In this document: in pieces, positions 46,893-58,790 of the stretch | How the letters are laid out: the number at the start of each line of letters is the position of its first letter | Numbering within the stretch: position 1 is the stretch's first letter | Assembly (NCBI GenBank): GCA_963942565.1 | Contig: OZ012699.1 | Span: forward strand, 34,381,937-34,445,936 | Direction: 5' to 3' | Origin: Maea johnstoni | Lineage: Eukaryota; Annelida; Polychaeta; Spionida; Magelonidae | Length of the DNA: 64,000 bases | Position numbers and translations under genes: made by a program | The notes under the pieces: model-generated | What the model saw: only the letters and a program-made list of their open reading frames with translations | The model's database searches: none | What the model was told of the DNA's origin: nothing

Positions 46893-49448
46893 GTCTCAAG
46901 GGGAATGGATATAGATGTATTAGTTATATGAGGAATATGGGTAGTGAGGAAAAGCAAATTAGTGATCGTGTAAATATTTAAAGCTATGTTCACCTGGGAA
47001 AAAAAGGTCTGATTTGGAAAATATTTGTTACTGAAATACCATAAAGGTGAGAATATGGGGAATTCAAAAACATTAATCAGAATTTGCCCCCCCCCCCCCC
47101 TCCCCCAATATGATACTGACCACCTCTGGGTCATGGACTATTATGATGTATTCAGTTCAAAAGCAATCTCTGTGTGTTTCTCATAACTGGGAATTTGTCA
47201 TCATGCTGCAAGTGTGATCTGCTACATAAAATTAAAGTTATTTCATAATCATACTTGTATGGTTATCAATTTGCCAACACCTGTAAAATATGATAGCCCA
47301 CTCCTAAACTAATAAACTAATCTGACCCCTGGTGGCCAGGATTGGAACCGCATAAAATCTCCTGATTTTGGATGGTTGAATGTTAACAGGTATGAATTAT
47401 ATAACTTGGTCAGAAATCTTCAGATTAGCTACTGATTTGCCAACTTTCAAAAATCATCCACAATTCCTCAAGAATAAATTCATTTTCTAGCCAAGAGCCA
47501 AGAATTTCATAATATGCTGAACATAGTAAGTATTTGATCTTGAAAGATCACACAATGTCTGGAAAGATCACACAATGTAAATGTTGTTGATGACGACATT
47601 TTCAGTTCCAAAGCTATCTGCGTGTTTTTTAAAACTGTGTGAATATTATCATGCAGCAATTGTGATCTGCTAAAATTAAAGTTATCCTATTAACATATGT
47701 TTCCATGATTACCAACTCTAAAGGCCCGCTCCTTAAGCAAAAGTACTAACCTGGCCCCTCCCAGAATTGGAACTAAACAAAATGAAACCAAAAGACGTCG
47801 CAGTAACCGCCTGATAAGTGATATATCCTGATTTTGGATTGTTGAATGCTGACGGGTATGCCAACGTACGTGCACAATATCAATTGAAGAATTCATAACA
47901 CACACGTACCATGATTTAAGAACTTATGGCCAGTTTAGCGATATTCTCAGAATGAGGCATCTCCGTAGTTTAATAGTATGCCGTAGGTGTACGTCCTATA
48001 CATATTTCGCTGTCTCGCTATGCGCGGAATTACAGTAAAGTTGTTCCCCTTTTTCGACATATTAGCTAAAAGTACACGGGCGCGAAAATATGCCAAAAAT
48101 TTTCCCATATATAAGCTTCAGACAATGTTTCAATCGCACGCATGACTTGATTTTTTGGCCGCTCAGTTTCATCAATAAACTCCTGCCATAAACCGTTATT
48201 GACGACGAATTTGTAATCGTCGATTCTCCCTATTACCTAGTAATATCCCATCTGGGCGAATGGGAGAATGCTGAACCTATTAAGCCCTACGGGCAGTGAC
48301 GTGCTTGGGCACTTCGAATCCCGACTCGGTCCAGAACATTCAATTGATATTTTTACTAAATTGAGTTCACTGGATGCTTAAATACAATTTGTACCAAGAA
48401 GTGAAATATATAATAGGTTCTATCGGTTATGTCTATCGAAAATTTGCCGGGTTGAACAGTGCTTTTATTTTTGGCAGGTTGTGTGTTTCGAAGCTCCTGT
48501 CGCACGCTCGTCGTAATTAACAACACTGGCGACTCCAACAAAGGGAATTACCCTATTTTTGCGACGGGACATTGCCGATTTTTATTTGCGAAAGAGCAAA
48601 AAGCGTGCCCTATCACTCGTAGCTCTGTAGCAAGAAAAGTAACTCGGAACGCCCCCATTATTTTTTGGTATGCTGAAAGCAAATTTACAGAGCAAGAATA
48701 TATCAAAAAATAAAATACTCTGGACTCATTTTTTTTTTACAATTTATAATGTGTGACATAATGCGTCATGGGAAGCGGGCACGACTCCAACAAAGGGATT
48801 TTCCCCCTTTTGTTGCCGCAACAATAAGGAAACAAAGGCAGCGTCATTGTCTTTTCATGTCATAAAATAGCAAAAACCGGACCCTTTCACTCATAGCTCT
48901 GTATCAGAAAAAGTAACTCGAAACACCCCCAATATTATTTCGCATATAGAATGCAAATTTACAGTGCAAGAACATATCAAAAAACAAAAATATCTCTGGA
49001 CTAATTTTTTTTTACAACTCATTATGTGCAATAAATTGCCCATTATTTGCGTCCATTTTTGAAAAAAGTGATAATTTTTGACTGAACCCCTCCAATTTAA
49101 TCTTAGGCTATGCAAAAGATATAGTTGGTATTGAAATGCAGTTTGCACAAGCAGAAAGAGGACCTACTACGTTACCTGCATGCAAATTTACACTCATGAA
49201 GATCCACAATTTCTTTTTCTTTGGGCGAACAACCCACAATGAGCTAGAAATTTTAAAAAATGTGCGACGTGGCGGCCTCTTTTCTCTATAATGGCCACTT
49301 TTCAAAAATCACAAATTTGTCTCTAGCAAAAAATATTGGCCAAACAGCGAATTTCTTTTTATATTTCCTTTAGTTTTATCCCACAAGGTATAACATATCC
49401 AAACATTAGGAAATTCTGAGGACAAAAATAAAACTGGTGCAGGCATCC

Positions 49449-49661
49449 TTAACCCTTCCAATGCTGAGGCTACTATCATCCAAAGTGCAAGGACGCAGAG
49501 ATTTTTGAAAATCATCTAAACCCTGTCATGTTGGTATTCATTAGATAGCTCTCGCTGAGCACTCTCAGATGAGTACCAACATGCTAGGGTTTCAGTCATT
49601 TTCCAGTTTTTTCACCTCATTTTGTATTGGCCTAATTAGCCACCAGCAGCGTAAGGGTTAA
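49449..49661 (+). mobile_element. piggyBac-like MITE, family 1, abutting the 5.4-kb element
   Basis: TTAA-cccttccaatgctgaggc to cagcagcgtaaggg-TTAA. Its left TTAA is also the right TTAA of the large element, so one inserted at the edge of the other. Confidence 0.87.
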
Positions 49662-51306
49662 GAAAGGAGGTCAGCATCAGATATGGGTGTATTGCTGTCT
49701 CTACTTTTTAAGTAGAATTTCTACCAGAAATTGTGTACTGTACGGTATTATCTTGCAGGAACTTTCCATCAAGTTGCCCTAGCCTAGTATATGTAGCAGA
49801 CGTTCATTGTATTTACAAATCAAATTACTCATTATTGATCAAGAAAATGTCATTTGAGGTAAAACATTGAAAAAATAGAAACTGTGGTTCTATCCAGGTC
49901 AGCACAAGCAGTTAAGTTAAAGTAAACGTATAGTTGTAACGTATATAGTTGTTGTTATTAAAGTCCTAGTAACTAGGAAAAAGATACTTTTTTCTTTTCA
50001 AAGGTTTGGTTTTCATTACTTATGAAATATAAGTAAGCAGTTTGAAGAACAAATTTTTTTTGTTTAGTAATTCTTTTTCATTTCAAAGTGCAAATTTTGA
50101 AAAACGACTGAAAACGAGGCTATGCAATAGTTGACGTAAGAAGTGCCCCTTCCAGAATTAGGTCATCTCGATTTATACTCTGCGGAATAGTCTCTCGTAA
50201 ACATTGTTGTATACATTCCTTAATGCCGCTTCATCGTTAATGGGGCAATTGCCATTATATTTAATATGATTATGGGAAATCTGTGTGCGGTCCTAACAAA
50301 CTTCCTCTCGTAAAAATCAACCCACAAATGTCGGAGAAATTGCCAGTAAAATATAGCAACGGCATTTTTCCTGGTCTCACTCGGCAGAAATGTCACATGA
50401 ACACATAGTTCGAGCAACTCTAACTGTGGTACCGGCCGTTGTTTACTATATGCTGTCTATTGGCCTCCATCACATAAACTAATTAACACAAGTACTTAAC
50501 TAAAGCTGGATGGGCGTGGGCCAATTCTTTGACTTTTTTGCAGCCAGGTCACGATCTTAACTTTTTCTCCTGCGCTTCTTTTCTTCCCATTTTGGATACT
50601 TAGAGTAATATGGGGAAACATAGTGATCACGTGACCACACAAATTACCATACAATGCGTTTTCTTCACACTTAAAATCATTTTATTATAATCGTCTATCG
50701 GTGAAATGTTGTATCCTTGGCTTCTCCAGTGTTAATGCGCCCTGGATGTTGTTAATGGCCGTGTTTAAGGAGGAACTATTTTCATCAAAATGGAAGGTTA
50801 CACCTCGCGTTCTTAGGCTACCAGTTTGCTTGGTTATTCGCAGGGATAAAAATGTTGATTGGTTCACAAGGGTAACGTGGGAAGGTGCTTTTACAGTCAC
50901 ATGACCTTGTCAAGATCTCCAGCTGGGGAAATTAGTTCCTGAAGAAGCCAATAGATGTAGCTGACAAGTGGGCACTCTCAAAAGCATACTGAACACTGAA
51001 CTGTTCAACAATTTGTTATCTTCTTTCCATAACAACTTAGGGTGGGTGGGGTGGTGGATCACCTTTTGTCTCCAGAACTTAGTGAGATTGATTTATTTCT
51101 TCTCGATCTGACGATTTCATCGCCATCTGACGTGCGGGCGCGGGCGCCCTATCTCGGCACAACTTTGCGTGTCCTACCAAAACATTACATCCTCTATCCT
51201 AAGTTTTACCTCTAAAATGATTCTTTCTGGGTCTGGGTACTTAGTTATATTCCTTGGACGTTGCTTTTAGTTTATGTATAAACTAATTCAGGTTAATCCT
51301 TTTTAG

Positions 51307-52000
51307 GTGTTCCTTCAACTACATGAATCCAATAGGCGAGCACGGTGGAACACACATGGATGCACCAAACCACTTCTCAAATAAACAAGGGGCACTTTCC
51401 ATTCACCAAATCCCTCCGCAGTCTTTCTTTGGGCCAGGCGTTGTCATTGACATCAGCGACCGTGCAGGCAAAGACCCACGTGCCTCAGTCACCAAGAATG
51501 ATCTACTTATGTGGGAATACACACATGGCCGCATCCCAGAGGGCGCTATTGTGTTTATGAACAGCGGGTGGCAGAAGCATTTTTACAACGACCTTGCATT
51601 CTGGGGATCGAACAGTCTTGATATAGCTACGTGGGTGCAGCCAGGATTCAGTCTAGAGGCCGCCAAACTCCTTCTGAAGCGTAATATCCATGGTATAGGA
51701 ACGGACACTGGCAATTTAGATGTAGGCGGCGACATAGATTTACCGGTCCATAGGCTCATTTTGGAGGCCAACCTTTGGGGCTTAGAAATGGTCAAAAATT
51801 TGGATCAGGTACCAGCTAGCGGAACAACCATCATAGCCATGCCTATGAATATTCGAGATGGCACCGGTGCCCCTACAAGGGTCTTTGCAAGATGGCCCGA
51901 TTCTTCAACCGGAAATGGATGCAACGCCCTCTTTAATGGAATGTCTCACTACTTTGGCATTGTGTTTATCTATTGCATGTCATATTTGATAGGATTGTGA
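51307..52000 (+). CDS. Cyclase-family hydrolase gene B, exon 2 (catalytic body)
   Basis: 694 bases from ttttag to TGA. In the 299-residue joined protein the motif EHGGTHMDAPNHF gives His81, His85 and Asp87, spaced as in KynB His54/His58/Asp60. PVHRL gives His217 and Glu229, 12 apart as in KynB His160/Glu172 (numbers from family knowledge). The last 200 bases are almost identical to gene A although the introns differ greatly, suggesting gene conversion. The hydrophobic C-terminus (IVFIYCMSYLIGL) is kept. No stop or frame break is seen. Confidence 0.92.
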
Positions 52001-54849
52001 TTGTTCAGAAATTAACGATATATTTGACAAAAGTACTAGATCTGGTATAAATCTTATTACAGACTGTAGTTTTGGAAATAAACAACCATATTTTTCAGAC
52101 ACCCAAAGAGATGATATTTTTCAGGCTCATCTTGTTCCCATCTCATCCTGAATACGATTAGGACCTGATGAGTAATTTGAATAGATTTGAATTTCACCCA
52201 GGTTGGATATACTGTAGACAAAATCACAAACTTTATAGAATTTTTGAATGTCACTTTTCTTTATGTATTTCTGTATACTCATAATATTATGAGATCTGTT
52301 TCTGTTCATGTTTTCTTGAATGACTATGGAGAAAATAAAAGCCTGTTGCACATGTGTGAAATTTGAAATTAAAGTACGTCCTGTTAATGTTAGACACATC
52401 CACAAATATGGATTTATTTTGAAGCCCAAATTCCCAATAACGGACAACAGTCTTAATATGATGAGCGTAGAGTTTATTACCATGTGGTGCTTTTTTATCA
52501 TCATCAGAATAACTAGTGAAGTATAAATCACTGCCGAGTGTAAACTGTAAGAAAACAAATTGCATTCCTTCGTTAATATAACAAACATTGTTATCATAAT
52601 TTTTCGAATCTGACCTATTGGTTCAAATGGCCAAAATCTTATCCTGGTGATGTATCTGAGACACAAAGTTTAACAATAAAAGCATATACACCATTAAAAG
52701 GAAAGAAATATATATTTACAGTGTATGCATTTGTCGTAACTACTTAGAAGGCAATAGTAAAATTATATACAGTTTATACAATATATATAAACATAAAACA
52801 TCAAACACTACCAATCAATATCATTCAATGAAATAATCCCCATAGCAATCACTTAAAATAGGTTCACCACTTAGGACAATAGCAAACATTTTCCTCATTT
52901 ACAGCCACCGGGGGATGCAAACACCCATCAAACCAGATATTTTCTGAAAGAAGACCTTTCCAGCTACTCCACAATATATATTTTTTCTTTAATTTAAATG
53001 TATTAATGAGAAAAATATAGAAGTGTACTTTCTTCGATAAAGTCACTTTCAGCTCAGAGCGGATGGGCTGAACTTCCAATCTACTTGGATTACAAATTCG
53101 TTCATATACTTAGTAAAAGGTGTCTGAGATTTTCATTTTTGCATCGCTTCGGGGGATATTCAGTTTCAAAGTGGCGGTAGTCTTTCTACAGAAATGAGGT
53201 AATTTCCCACTTATCTCAGGAAATGGACATCCTATTGAAAATCCCAGACACCGTTCAGTTGCTGTACTAGTCGCGATTATCACAGGGGTTCAAGTGTCAT
53301 TATCTTCTATTTCAATGGAAAGGGAAAACTTCAAATAGCAACCAATATTTGCTATAAATCAATCTGTCAGAAGAGCTAATTTTCCACCCCACTTGAAAAT
53401 GGTCCAATAGAAGTGAAAGTGGGGCTGGGTAGCAGATTCTGACATGGGAGCTGACATCTTTGTGATGTTGACATGACATCAGCATCATAAACCATACAAT
53501 TCCCTCCACCATTTCTGAGATTTAATTGGTTTTATCCCAGACACTCATGGGAATTTTCTTTAGTACTTTGGAGTTGCATTTTCCCCGCCAAGTGACGTAG
53601 TGTATCGCCTGGCGATATACACTACCACTTTTCATGCATGAGTGATAAGGGTCTCAAGAGGCCACACACCAGGAAACTTAATGGCCATTCATTAACAGAG
53701 ACTGGACACCTAACAGAAAAGAATGTTTCTTTACTTCTGTGAAGGAATGTACGTTGACAAGCATGATCCAGTTACACTAGATTATACTGTCAAGGATAGT
53801 CATGTAGCTTTCTCAGCATTTAACTAGAGATGCTTATTTAAAGAGAAAGTTTTTTAGAGTGAAGTCAGGTAGGAATAGGAAGTGAGTTCAGCAAGGAAGG
53901 GGTAGCTCACTCATTATGTATTCAAACTATCGATGCTGAGAAGGTAATCAGCTAATATCCGTGCTAGGATGTTAGTAAATGAACCCATGTGCGTGTTTGA
54001 ATTTGCCATGTCCTTCCACTACATTGGGGTGGCTCAGTGTTTTTCTTCTTCCAAAGTGGCACTTGGGAATGAGTTTGTATAATTTTAGCGTAGCTAACTT
54101 GTGGCAAACTTAAATCAGAAATTATAGAGATGCCAAAAACTCATTTTGGCTGTTTGATACTGAAATTAGGACCCACCTTACACTAGTACAAGCAATTAGC
54201 AATATAATATATAGGAATAATGCCGTTGAACTTCCCCATGGACCTGATAATCAAACTATTATTTCGGCAATGCCATTTTCTTCCTGGATTTGTATAACAA
54301 CCGCCTATTAGATCAATCTGCCTTATGATGTGCGATAGGAGTTGGCACCTCCCGGGGAACCCTAAGCTGGTGGGCACCCTGCTCGTCTTATAAAAGAAGG
54401 GGGATGTGTGGATCTGTCTATGGATACCCTGCATCCACAATATCCCTTGGTCCTCTTTGGATCTGAAGGCTCTGCACTTACCCCTTTTCTTCTTTCACCT
54501 AGAATAATCATGCTTAGTCACTGTTCTTCAACTATTAAAAGGACCAATTTCCGTCATTTTATGGCACTAAAAGACCTTTGTGTGTTGATGTTCCTTTAAA
54601 CACTCATTCATTCATTCATCCAATCTGCCTCATATCAAGCATATATTTATCTCCTGTTCGGAGTCCCAGAGAACATTTTGAGGTAACAAAATAATCCAAT
54701 AGCCCAATAAACTTAATTGTTCTATCTCTTTAATTACGTTTTGCATTTTCACAGGCCATTCTGATATGCATTTTTCTACATGACTGTATCTGTTCATTTT
54801 CCAGTAGGCAGCAGCACTGATCATTTTCCGTAATCAGAACAGTTTCTTA

Positions 54850-55275
54850 GTTCCACTACAAATGGCAGTACATGTTCATTTACCCACTAGATGGCAGCAC
54901 CTATGCATGGAGCCACTCGACGACAGCACCTATTCACATAATAACAAGATGGCATCACCTATTCATTGACCCACTAGAGGGCAGCACCTATTCATGATAC
55001 TATCAGACCCATCTATCTATATCTTTACACCGTATGGCAGTAGTTTTTCTTCTTTTACTAGATAACAGCACTTGCTTCTTCTTCAAGAATGGAGCACCTA
55101 CTATTTCCATTGCATTGAAGCACCTATTTCCGAACAGATGGCAACACCTGCTCTTTTCAGGGGGTAGCACCTGTTTTATATTTCAACTAGAATGCAGGAC
55201 TTGTTTCTACCAGTTGGCACCACCAATTCTACAAGATTACAGCACCTATTTTCTACAAGATGTCAGCACCTGCTT
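54850..55275 (+). repeat. CTCF-consensus-like repeat array after gene B
   Basis: Shorter and more decayed than the one after gene A. It includes two strong cores: CCACTAGATGGCAG (54884-54897) and CCACTAGAGGGCAG (54971-54984). The second is close to the best-known CTCF core. Related cagatggcaacacctg pieces follow. Confidence 0.78.
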
Positions 55276-55372
55276 TTTATAGATATTTCACTGATTTTGG
55301 ACCAACTTGACATGATACAACTATCACGTTGATTAACAGATTTTCCTTGAGATGCAAGGATTAGTCACCCGA

Positions 55373-55374
<2 letters not shown>

Positions 55375-55417
<43 letters not shown>
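55375..55417. repeat. (TG)n microsatellite
   Basis: About 20 TG units; the matching place after gene A (41220-41235) has a much shorter run. Confidence 0.97.
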
Positions 55418-55418
<1 letters not shown>

Positions 55419-56049
55419 TGTGTGGAATATTTGCTTGCCCTGCTGCCATCATGCTCTAATGAGGATCTTCCATGAGAACTTTCTGTCTTTTTGGACTTTT
55501 TATATTTATCAGATATTTATCTTAGCCTATGTAAATAATTTATATATGAAAACAGGAATGTACACACTGCAGAATAGGTAATTAGCGATTCTAATGTTTG
55601 AACACTTCTTTATCCATGTTTAATCTGTGCAAATCATAATACATTGTTATCATATTCTCCTGAGCGTATAACTATTTTCATAGTCTAAAAAGTCATGTTT
55701 ACACTTCCCATTTATGTAACAATTGATATGACCATTGGTTAAGAGCAAAAATGTACATTGCAACCTCAATATGGATGTCCTGATAGAATTGAAAGGTTTG
55801 CAAAGTTAATGCTAATGTGAAACTTACTTGTAATGATCCTTCTGAATTGCCAAGTTGTACACAAATGCGTATGCGTGGATTTCCTAAAAGAATTGGAACG
55901 TTTGCAAAGTTAATGCTTATGTGATATGTAATAGTGTGTAGTGATCAAATTGCAAGTAGTGTAAAGTTTCCCATGCAATAGGTCAAAGTAGAATTTTAAA
56001 CTTACGGAATGGAATCAACGTGTACACCTTGTTTTTTCAATTCTCATAA

Positions 56050-56195
56050 TTGCATACATATATACATACCTGCATACATACATACATGTATACATACAAG
56101 CATAATTCATGCATGCATGTATGCATACTTACATACATTCTTGCATACATAGATACATACATACATACATACTTGCATGCATGCATGCATAGATA
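56050..56195. repeat. CATA/TGCA microsatellite before gene C
   Basis: Imperfect cata, tgca and taca tetranucleotides, paralogous to 41835-41975 before gene B and the shorter run at 30347-30385 before gene A. Confidence 0.9.
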
Positions 56196-56458
56196 CAGAT
56201 AGCAAAGTACTGTGTTTTAACTTGTCACGTTTCTCTAACATTTAGGACTGTAAAAGACTAAACCTACCTCCTAAATTATTTCTAACGGCAATAAAGGATA
56301 AGTTTGCAAGATATCATTGCTCCAAATGTTTGAATAAAAGAAGGTGAACCTTTCGTTGATGAATGATGCAATAAAGTTGCATTGCAGATCAGTGGCATTC
56401 TGTCACGTTGTTATGCAAATAAAACACACCTGTCAAGTGTGTGTAAATTTTTTTGACC

Positions 56459-56611
56459 TCTGCTCTGCGATGTAGAGCAGACAGGACGCATGAGTTCTCA
56501 CATAACTGGTTGGGCGATGTGCTCTAATGATCATGGCGATCATGGCAAGTAACCTGACATGCGCATGCGCAGAGAGGGGCGAGGTAAAGCACTGCTATTG
56601 GCAAAGCAGCG
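56459..56611 (+). promoter_or_regulatory. Promoter region of cyclase gene C with a perfect NRF1-type palindrome
   Basis: The hairpin tctgctct-gcgatg-tagagcaga is followed by tgcgcatgcgca (56561-56572), a full match to the NRF1 consensus YGCGCAYGCGCR. The equivalent sites of A and B each have one mismatch. Confidence 0.6.
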
Positions 56612-56817
56612 ATGGCAACCATGGCAACTTTTTTACGTCTGTGCGGGATGGTATTTTGGTTCTCAATCGTTCATGCACACACCCCTAGTAAGCTACCTAA
56701 GATGGTAGATCTTACCTGGACCTTCGATGACAAAACTCAGTACTTCAAGTCCCAGCGGCCCGACCATGTATTCCGCCTGCACGCGTTGCACAGAGGTCCG
56801 TTAGGTAATGCACCATG
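56612..56817 (+). CDS. Cyclase-family hydrolase gene C, exon 1
   Basis: 206 bases, starting MATMATFLRLCGMVFWFS with a likely signal cleavage near IVHA-H. It continues MVDLTWTFDDKTQYFK and ends GPLGNAPW across a gtaagt donor. Frame and phase match the exon at 61954. As in gene B, a second in-frame ATG lies nine bases later. Confidence 0.9.
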
Positions 56818-58227
56818 GTAAGTGTACTTAGTGTTTCGCTAGAAACCTTCGTATGGATCTATAACTATTTTGACTATACTTCTTAATTGATAGTGGTTTT
56901 ATGAAATATCTGAAGGGGAGTTGTTGGTGGTGTTCGTATTGGGAATTCTCCTACAAATATTTTCCAAATACGGTTTTTCTTCACCGATATCATCAAAATT
57001 GTCAGGCTGCTGTTGGCCACTGCTTATTAATTGTTTAAATCCATTTTGAATGACGCATACACAAGGTACGACAACTTCAAACATTATTCAAAATCTTGAA
57101 AGCTATTTGAGGACAATTTGAAGAGGGATTGTTAAACTGAATATTTCTATCAATTATGCCTTTTCATCAAAGTATTTCATAATAATCAATTGCTCAAACA
57201 TTTGGCTCATGCATTCCTGATATAAAAGAGTTAATTAACTCAAACCCCTAGCGCACATAAGAAGATGGCTCTTTTGGAATTACATTCCTGCGAAAGATTT
57301 TTTGGAACATATTTAAGATAAAGTGTTCGATATATCATTGCCAAAAACCTTCCTTCTAACATTTTGTAAAATTTGGTTTTATTGTGATAATATATAATAT
57401 CCTTGCTTCAATTAATGGTACTTTGGCCAGCCCACCAGCCTTCAGACAGGCCTATGACAAAACCTCTTAACGCCCTGGCCAACAGTCTACAAGGCTTTAA
57501 TAAGTTTCTCCGGCCAATATATAGTTTTGAGATGTGAGCTCTAAGCTTAAATTGGCCAGAATGTGGGATTTGTCACCTTTTCTGCCATATGAGACCAAAA
57601 TCTAAAGAAATCGATGGTTGAAGGACTAACAAATTTCTCAAAAATACAAATTTACGCGGAGGAAAGATCAATACGGTGGAAATGTTTAATTGCTTTTTCT
57701 AAATTTTGCCCATTAGTGGAGAAATCAAATTTCAATTCAAGCATTTAAGTGTCCATTTCTTTTTATAAAACATTGCAGCCATAATTAAGTCAACCAACGA
57801 TTATAGCAATAGAAAGAAAGAAACTGACTCAAATGGATAAAATTTCTTAAATGACTTAGAACTATTCTAGACACTGTACAGAGAGAGACTAAAGTTCCAA
57901 AGCTATTCACCCCTAGAACATAAACATCTCGAATGCAAACATGGGCTGGCAACTGTGAATCATCTTAATCAGGGCGTGCTGGCGGGGCGTCTCTTCGTGT
58001 CATCACACCACATTAATACTGCAAGAGACTGTGGCGACACAGCTTGAAACCCAGAAAAATGTTTCCGAAGCCTATTTCGATGTTTCCTGGGCTTTCGACA
58101 TGGTGTGGATTGACAGCTAACTCTTTTCACTGTTACGGGGGGGGGGGGGCCACACCCGCGTTATGTATTTTGCGGAGGAAGTGGTCTTTTTAAGACCTGC
58201 GCATGTCCTCGATTTTGTGAAAGCTAG

Positions 58228-58715
58228 CCCAGTGGGCACACATATTACCTGAATGTTATATGAATGTTCAATTTTGGTCGGAATATTCTGAACTAATTAT
58301 GAACATTTCAGCAACGTTTAGGTTCTAACATTTCTGTAATGTTCCTATTTGATGTCATATGAATGTTCAATTTTGATCTGCATGTCATGCACCAATAATG
58401 AACATTCCTGCAACCTTCAGGTTTGAACATTTCTGGAATGTTCAGATTTGACATTATATAAACATTAAATTCAGATATTTCCTATATCATAATATAGGAA
58501 CTGTTACCGAGTGCTTCCACTTCACAGACAACTTTCAATGTTCAGACAACATTTAGAATCCAAATGATTCATTTAGCATTCATCTCTGAACATTCTATGA
58601 ACATCCTCACCTGAACATTCATACAACTTTCATTCTGAACTATGCGAGCATCATTTTTGAATGTTCGGCGAAATTATTCCTGGAATGTTCCATGAATGTT
58701 ACCATGCCCACTGGG
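58228..58715. mobile_element. CCCAGTGGGCAC-ended transposon, copy 1
   Basis: Starts cccagtgggcacacatatta and ends gttaccatgcccactggg. The interior is a series of short inverted motifs around gaatgttca / tgaacattc. 488 bases, non-coding. It ends four bases before the (TAA)n tail of the LINE. Confidence 0.85.
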
Positions 58716-58718
58716 AAC

Positions 58719-58779
<61 letters not shown>

Positions 58780-58790
58780 TAATAATAATA
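58719..58790. repeat. (TAA)n microsatellite, probable 3' tail of the LINE
   Basis: About 22 TAA units, with one gat interruption. On the minus strand it directly follows the LINE C-terminus as (ATT)n, the simple-repeat tail expected in CR1/L2-type elements. Confidence 0.9.

Larger units (their letters stand above)
44071..49452. mobile_element. 5.4-kb TTAA-flanked element with about 0.7-kb inverted ends
   Basis: The left end ttaaggaggcacgcaccagt and right end ctggtgcaggcatccttaa are inverted. The match then runs inward through 44080-44790 and 49440-48720 (for example aaagaggccgcca / tggcggcctcttt). The edges are TTAA on both sides. Inside there is a direct repeat of about 0.9 kb (44793-45700 and 45784-46690), plus a second partial copy of the right arm (48530-48720). 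No transposase-like ORF, so it is non-autonomous or a composite. Confidence 0.75.
42606..51306 (+). other. Intron of gene B (8.7 kb)
   Basis: Enlarged over introns A and C by a 5.4-kb TTAA-flanked element (44071-49452) with an adjoining family 1 MITE. It also holds the shared family 2 relic (42613-42830) and a tRNA-derived SINE-like piece (43624-43730). The stretches 42840-43600, 43740-44070 and 49662-51300 show no gene. The last part contains a G+C-richer patch (51040-51180) with nothing recognised. Confidence 0.75.
52001..56458 (+). other. Intergenic region between genes B and C
   Basis: Parallel to the flank of gene A, with B-specific insertions near 53530-53635, 53790-53920 and 54430-54560. 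Holds AATAAA signals (52077, 52675), a TATA-like element (54387-54400), the second CTCF-like array, a (TG)n tract and CATA repeats. No domain-bearing ORF. Confidence 0.7.

Noticed and set aside
46796-47134. 112-codon minus-strand ORF
   Set aside because: No domain, contains a C/G homopolymer and lies inside the non-coding 5.4-kb element.
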